Positions 14,498 to 18,356 of a stretch of DNA of 18,356 nt are shown here, piece after piece. The position numbers were made by a program, and so were the translations under genes. Numbering within the stretch: position 1 is the stretch's first letter; every line of letters begins with the position of its first letter. Source of the stretch: Thermoplasmata archaeon (GTDB lineage: Archaea > Thermoplasmatota > Thermoplasmata > Halarchaeoplasmatales > Halarchaeoplasmataceae); NCBI GenBank assembly GCA_007129655.1, contig SKVC01000159.1, positions 1 to 18,356 on the forward strand, written 5' to 3'. A model generated the notes under the pieces. That model saw nothing but the letters and a program-made list of their open reading frames with translations. It was not told the origin of the DNA and searched no databases.

Positions 14498-14518
14498 TGT
14501 TTTCAACGTACTTATAAC

Positions 14519-15325
14519 ATGAAAATACTAGTGATCGGAGCCGGTGCCATCGGTGGAGAGATTATTAAGGAATGTGAGAGATTGGAACCGGTTGAGAGAT
14601 GTTACGTTCTGGATCGACATCCCCAAAAAGCAAAAAAATTATACGGTAATCTGAACAAGGTCGTAGTGATCAAAGAATCCGACGAACCCTTTGCGAATGT
14701 AGATTTAGTTGTAGAGGCCGCTTCTCAAGAAGCTGTTATTGAATATGCCCCGCAAGCTTTGAAGATCGGTGCGGATTTGATGATAATGAGTATAGGAGCT
14801 CTCGTCGATGAGAAATTGAGGAATGAAATTTTCACCCTTGCCGAAGAAAAGAGCGCTAAAGTTTATCTGCCTTCCGGGGCGGTGTGCGGTATAGACGGTG
14901 TAACCTCAGCAGCTGTAACCGACATAGAAGAGATCACTTTAGAAACCAGGAAACCGCCGGCTGCGCTAAAGGATTCGGAGTATGTACGTAGTAACGAAAT
15001 TGATCTGGAATCCTTAGAGGAAGAAACAGTATTATACCACGGATCGGCGGCTGAGGCGGTGAAAAAATTTCCTAAGAACGTTAACGTTGCAGCTACATTG
15101 AGTCTTTCTGGTATAGGTTTTGAAAGAACAAAGGTAAAGATCATCTGCGATCCATCAGCAACTAGTAATTCACATAAGATCAAGTTAAAGGGAAGCGCCG
15201 GAGAGTTAGTATGCTCTAGTTATAATGCACCATCTCCGGACAATCCGGGTACCAGTTATCTTGCCGCTCTATCTGCGATATCTTCGGTTAGGAGGATATG
15301 CGGAAATATCTGGATAGGATTTTAA
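14519..15325 (+). CDS. nadX: L-aspartate dehydrogenase
   Basis: A 268-residue NAD(P)-dependent enzyme, the usual length of archaeal and Thermotoga aspartate dehydrogenases. It oxidises L-aspartate to iminoaspartate, the precursor that quinolinate synthase (NadA) uses for NAD synthesis. The N-terminal Rossmann fold has the dinucleotide motif G7-A-G9-A-I-G12. Family-specific blocks follow: DLVVEAASQEAV, MSIGAL, the conserved LPSGAVCGIDG, the ETRKPP segment, and FPKNVNVAATLSLSG near the active site. The ATG at 14519 is chosen because a TATA box lies 26 nt upstream and the Rossmann strand starts there (MKILVIG). Other NAD genes are not adjacent in this window. It is divergent from the surface protein and convergent, with 3 bp between stops, with top6A. 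Confidence 0.93.
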   Translation: MKILVIGAGAIGGEIIKECERLEPVERCYVLDRHPQKAKKLYGNLNKVVVIKESDEPFANVDLVVEAASQEAVIEYAPQALKIGADLMIMSIGALVDEKLRNEIFTLAEEKSAKVYLPSGAVCGIDGVTSAAVTDIEEITLETRKPPAALKDSEYVRSNEIDLESLEEETVLYHGSAAEAVKKFPKNVNVAATLSLSGIGFERTKVKIICDPSATSNSHKIKLKGSAGELVCSSYNAPSPDNPGTSYLAALSAISSVRRICGNIWIGF

Positions 15326-15328
15326 GAT

Positions 15329-16429
15329 TCAAAGAAGTCCTAGTTCACCGAGTTTTTCGGGTAGGTAAACTTCTGTAACGTAATCCAAACCATATTTAGC
15401 CAGGGCCTGCTGTTCAGCTTTCTTATCGATTTCCAGCATCGTTTCTATCTCGTCTTTCCAGAATCTAGTGTTAAACCTGGGATCTTCAAGTTCTTGTTTT
15501 AAAGCGTTCCTGTCCGTAGATTTCAATTTATCCGTGGGTAAATCATAGTTTAAAATGTCACTAGCTGTTATACCCACATATTCCGCGGTAGGCGTAGCCA
15601 AAAGTTCTGATAGATGGGCACTGTTGATCGCCCCGTATGCAACGCTAGCAAATATACGGAAGCTCCAAGGGTCTCCATCGGTGAAAACAACTACCGGGAG
15701 ATTTTCCTCTTTATTCAACCTCTTGATCAGCCTCCTGGTAGACCTAGCAGGTTGACCTTTTAAATGTACAAGTAGAGCATTAGATTCTTCGTCGAAGCCA
15801 TTTTCTACAAGCCTATCGAACATACCACCAGTCTCTATGGCGATGATAAAATCTACATTTACGTTAGAAAAATTAAGCTTATCTTTTTCAACATTATACG
15901 GTACGGTATAGCCGGAATCACCTACATCATCTCTACAGTTTAACTTTCTTATATCTCCTTTTCTCGTTTTCTCTTCAACAACTATATCACCGATGATCCG
16001 GGCACCGTCCTCTTCCGGTCTAAGCTTAAAGTCTTCCCTAAGACAGTCCGTTACTATCTCGATGTCTTCAGCAAGTCTATCCGATTCCTTCTGGTCTCCG
16101 AATTTTGCCTTGCTCCAGCCCTCGGAAATATAGTACATCTCCCTTAGGGTGGATGATTTTTCTTTATCAAGCATGTCTCTTATGAAATCAAGCATATACA
16201 GAGTACGAAGTATCATCACAGCACCGCTGATCTTTTTAGCGGAACGTGTGCTCTTGGAGTTTCCCAGCTTCCAAACTCCAGAACGTTTATTGAATTTGAT
16301 ATTGTTTTTGCTTCTAGTTGAAATCTTCATCTCCGGGATCTTACCTTTATCCAATTGAGTGTAAAATTGTTCGGCTATCTCTTCTAGGCTTTTAAAAGCC
16401 GCATCATATCTGTCTTTAATATCATTCAC
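15329..16429 (-). CDS. top6A: DNA topoisomerase VI subunit A (Spo11-like)
   Basis: The catalytic subunit of the archaeal type IIB topoisomerase, which cuts both DNA strands through a tyrosine and relaxes and decatenates DNA. With the GTG start chosen here the protein has 366 residues, typical for the family. The winged-helix (5Y-CAP) part has LREMYYISEGW; the second tyrosine of YY (about residue 100) should be the catalytic one by comparison with Spo11. The Toprim domain shows IETGG (Glu199) and DGDP (Asp251, Asp253), which bind magnesium. The frame is open back to 16507, but those extra 26 residues lie inside top6B, and the family start aligns with VNDIKDRYD. GTG 16427-16429 overlaps the end of top6B by 8 nt, indicating translational coupling. 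Confidence 0.95.
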   Translation of the reverse strand: MNDIKDRYDAAFKSLEEIAEQFYTQLDKGKIPEMKISTRSKNNIKFNKRSGVWKLGNSKSTRSAKKISGAVMILRTLYMLDFIRDMLDKEKSSTLREMYYISEGWSKAKFGDQKESDRLAEDIEIVTDCLREDFKLRPEEDGARIIGDIVVEEKTRKGDIRKLNCRDDVGDSGYTVPYNVEKDKLNFSNVNVDFIIAIETGGMFDRLVENGFDEESNALLVHLKGQPARSTRRLIKRLNKEENLPVVVFTDGDPWSFRIFASVAYGAINSAHLSELLATPTAEYVGITASDILNYDLPTDKLKSTDRNALKQELEDPRFNTRFWKDEIETMLEIDKKAEQQALAKYGLDYVTEVYLPEKLGELGLL

Positions 16430-18329
16430 CTTCCTTGATCTCTGCCATCTCAATACCCCAATCATCAGGTAGTGTGTCTGCTCCGATAAGTTCCGTTTCC
16501 GGGACACCTTCTATGTAAACCTCGATCCCGGTCAGGTCATTTTTTTCCAAGTCACCGTTATATTCGAACTGAATTACCTGTCCTTTGGAAGGTTTCAAGG
16601 AGTCGAGCTTCCACTTAAGATGATCTCCATTGTTAATTGGCTCCGGTTCCGATGAAATAAGAACAGTATCTGGGTAGGGTTTCTCCATGTAAACGTTTAT
16701 TTTACGATTTTTACTTGTGTAATTATTTATATCTATGGTTCCACTCCATTTCTTTCCGTTTTTCTTGAAGGAGTTTTCAACGTAAACTACACCCATTATT
16801 TTTGTCATAACCTTTTCCAAGGAAGGAGTTTCCTTACCTACAATAGCTGCAGATTTTTCTGCTATCATGGGTAATATGTCTTTTGCAACCATAAATTTTT
16901 CAGCCATTTTCTTACGTCTCTTACCTTTATTTAGGTGAGTTCTCATGCTCCTCGCACAGTCTCTCAAGGCTCTTTCGATTTCCTCTACCACTTCAGATAT
17001 GTCTGCTATGGCATCTTTCGCTTCCGAAGTAAAGGGTACTCTTGTTGATGCCACGTGAACCAGTATTATCGCCGGACCGGAAGGCATCCCTTTTCCACCT
17101 CTTTGATCCATACCGTAAATACGCCAATCAATGTTTTTGATAGCGGTGGTAGTTGCACAGGCACTTTTCTTATAAAGCAAAGGCACGCGATTTGCAAACC
17201 GTAACACACCAACAGCACCTTCTGATGGTAGATTTCCACCATAAACAAGCCCTACTTCTACTTGGAATGGATTTCCTGCATAAACGGATGGTTCACGCGT
17301 TGTAGGTGGAGCGTAAAACTCGGGTTTATAGCCCTTCAAGACGTTTTTCAGCCCTTTTTTAATCAACATACTTTTAATTGGAGCAAGACAGTCGGTTTCC
17401 GGGGCCATTATCTTTACTTTTTCCGTCGCCTTAAGTATCTTCTTGCAATCGCTTATCTCCATATCCGAAGGTGAAGTCTTTTCATCTATCCCTGCCTCGG
17501 TACAAATATCTTTTACAGTTCGATAGCTGATCCGGCTGAACTCGTTAACCAAGAAGGAACTAAGATTTCTGCGATCTGTACTCTTTACCATCTTAACAAG
17601 GGTCCCCAATTCTATTCCTCTTATATGTGGTTTAACGGCCTTTGTTTTAGGTGGTAACTGTTCCGTAGCACGCTTGAATACTATGGTTTCGTCATCGCAT
17701 ATATATGTTATTTTCGCATGGGGATTTACGATAGCGGTGTTCTTAAGATATTCGAATACCGAGTGATCGCCACTTCTTAAAAGTCCCTCAATATGTGTTT
17801 CGAATCTGGTACCATGTTCTTTTTCTTCCCAAAGAACGACATCCTTTGAAATGATATCTGGTTTGTTTTTCTTTGTATCTAATGTTATACTCATCTCTAT
17901 TGCGTAATCTTTTTCGAGAACTTTTGACCTAACGATAGTCGGTTTACCGGTACTGAGTTGGCCATACATAACAACCGCAGAAACACCTATACCCTGCTGT
18001 CCCCGGCTTTGCCGTATGTCGTGGAATCTAGAACCGTACAATAGTTTTGCAAAAACGTCTGCAATCTTCCGTTTTGGTATACCCGGTCCGTTATCCTCTA
18101 CACACACCAAATACTCCTGGTCATCTACAGTATGTATTTCAACCATTATTTCAGGTAAGATTTCAGCTTCCTCACACGCATCAAGTGCGTTATCGACACC
18201 TTCTTTTACAGCTGTAACTAATGATTTGGTTAGTGAATCAAACCCAAGTATGTGTTTGTTCCTTTCGAAGAACTCTCCAATTGAGATTTCCTTTTGCTTT
18301 CCAGCTAATTTTTCGGCTATAGATTCCAT
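16422..18329 (-). CDS. top6B: DNA topoisomerase VI subunit B
   Basis: A 635-residue GHKL-type ATPase subunit of topoisomerase VI; ATP binding dimerises it and gates strand passage. Motifs: N box EGVDNALDACE (43-53, Asn47 for magnesium), G1 EDNGPGIP (78-85), G2 region SRGQQGIGVSA (108-118), followed by the H2TH and transducer domains. The switch lysine is Lys438 in VPFTSEAKDAI. Residues after about 500 form the C-terminal immunoglobulin-like domain found in many euryarchaeal enzymes (EPINNGDHLKWKLDSL). ATG 18329 is the only suitable start; upstream ATGs are out of frame, and a GGGAT about 8 nt before may act as a Shine-Dalgarno sequence. It is the first gene of the pair and overlaps top6A by 8 nt. 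Confidence 0.97.
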   Translation of the reverse strand: MESIAEKLAGKQKEISIGEFFERNKHILGFDSLTKSLVTAVKEGVDNALDACEEAEILPEIMVEIHTVDDQEYLVCVEDNGPGIPKRKIADVFAKLLYGSRFHDIRQSRGQQGIGVSAVVMYGQLSTGKPTIVRSKVLEKDYAIEMSITLDTKKNKPDIISKDVVLWEEKEHGTRFETHIEGLLRSGDHSVFEYLKNTAIVNPHAKITYICDDETIVFKRATEQLPPKTKAVKPHIRGIELGTLVKMVKSTDRRNLSSFLVNEFSRISYRTVKDICTEAGIDEKTSPSDMEISDCKKILKATEKVKIMAPETDCLAPIKSMLIKKGLKNVLKGYKPEFYAPPTTREPSVYAGNPFQVEVGLVYGGNLPSEGAVGVLRFANRVPLLYKKSACATTTAIKNIDWRIYGMDQRGGKGMPSGPAIILVHVASTRVPFTSEAKDAIADISEVVEEIERALRDCARSMRTHLNKGKRRKKMAEKFMVAKDILPMIAEKSAAIVGKETPSLEKVMTKIMGVVYVENSFKKNGKKWSGTIDINNYTSKNRKINVYMEKPYPDTVLISSEPEPINNGDHLKWKLDSLKPSKGQVIQFEYNGDLEKNDLTGIEVYIEGVPETELIGADTLPDDWGIEMAEIKEGE

Positions 18330-18356
18330 TGCATCCCATCTTTTTCAGTAGATGTA

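Noticed and set aside
14450..14518. N-terminal extension of aspartate dehydrogenase to 14450
   Set aside because: It starts upstream of the promoter TATA box (14489-14497), and the Rossmann fold begins at ATG 14519.
1..18356. CRISPR arrays, tRNA/rRNA genes, insertion sequences, prophage or defence genes
   Set aside because: No direct-repeat arrays, conserved RNA motifs, transposases or integrases were seen; gaps between genes are short and the intein is the only mobile element.

Overview
The window is archaeal, probably euryarchaeal. It carries both subunits of DNA topoisomerase VI, the archaeal RNase P protein Rpr2/Rnp4 followed by an archaeal YhbY-type RNA-binding protein, a COG2403 (cyclic 2,3-diphosphoglycerate synthetase family) protein, an HVO_0476-family zinc-finger protein, and a class II ribonucleotide reductase with an intein. 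Archaeal TATA boxes lie about 25 nt upstream of several start codons, which implies leaderless mRNAs for part of the genes; others (cold-shock protein, ribonucleotide reductase) have clear Shine-Dalgarno sequences. Base composition is moderately AT-rich. I cannot name the species; a Thermoplasmatota-like lineage is a guess.

Layout. 1-544 (minus): rnp4 and the truncated yhbY gene, an RNA-processing operon. 545-622: divergent leaderless promoters. 623-841 (plus): a 72-residue protein of unknown function whose end overlaps a convergent ModE-HTH/Nudix fusion (794-1546, minus). 1698-1892 (minus): a cold-shock protein. 1974-5264 (minus): NrdJ ribonucleotide reductase, whose active-site loop is interrupted by a 345-residue intein (3399-4433) with a degenerate homing-endonuclease motif. 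5458-5808 (plus): a small zinc-finger protein with two membrane helices. 5879-10383 (plus): a two-gene signalling operon with a REC-PAS-winged-helix (PadR-like) regulator and a 1090-residue REC-PAS-PAS-GAF-GAF-PAS histidine kinase; a perfect 9-bp inverted repeat covers the predicted transcription start and the ATG of the first gene. 10390-11706 (minus): COG2403 protein. 11808-13326 (plus): a rhomboid protease with a C-terminal zinc ribbon, then the HVO_0476-family protein. 13328-14416 (minus): an exported, C-terminally anchored surface protein. 14519-15325 (plus): L-aspartate dehydrogenase. 15329-18329 (minus): top6B-top6A operon.

The window is mostly housekeeping (RNA processing, dNTP synthesis, NAD precursor synthesis, DNA topology). 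The parts that deserve attention are the signalling operon with its operator-like palindrome, the ModE-Nudix fusion and the decaying intein. No gene-free stretch exceeds 300 bases; the longest is 5265-5457 (193 bp), which holds divergent promoters and an inverted repeat. I see no rRNA, tRNA, CRISPR array or insertion sequence.
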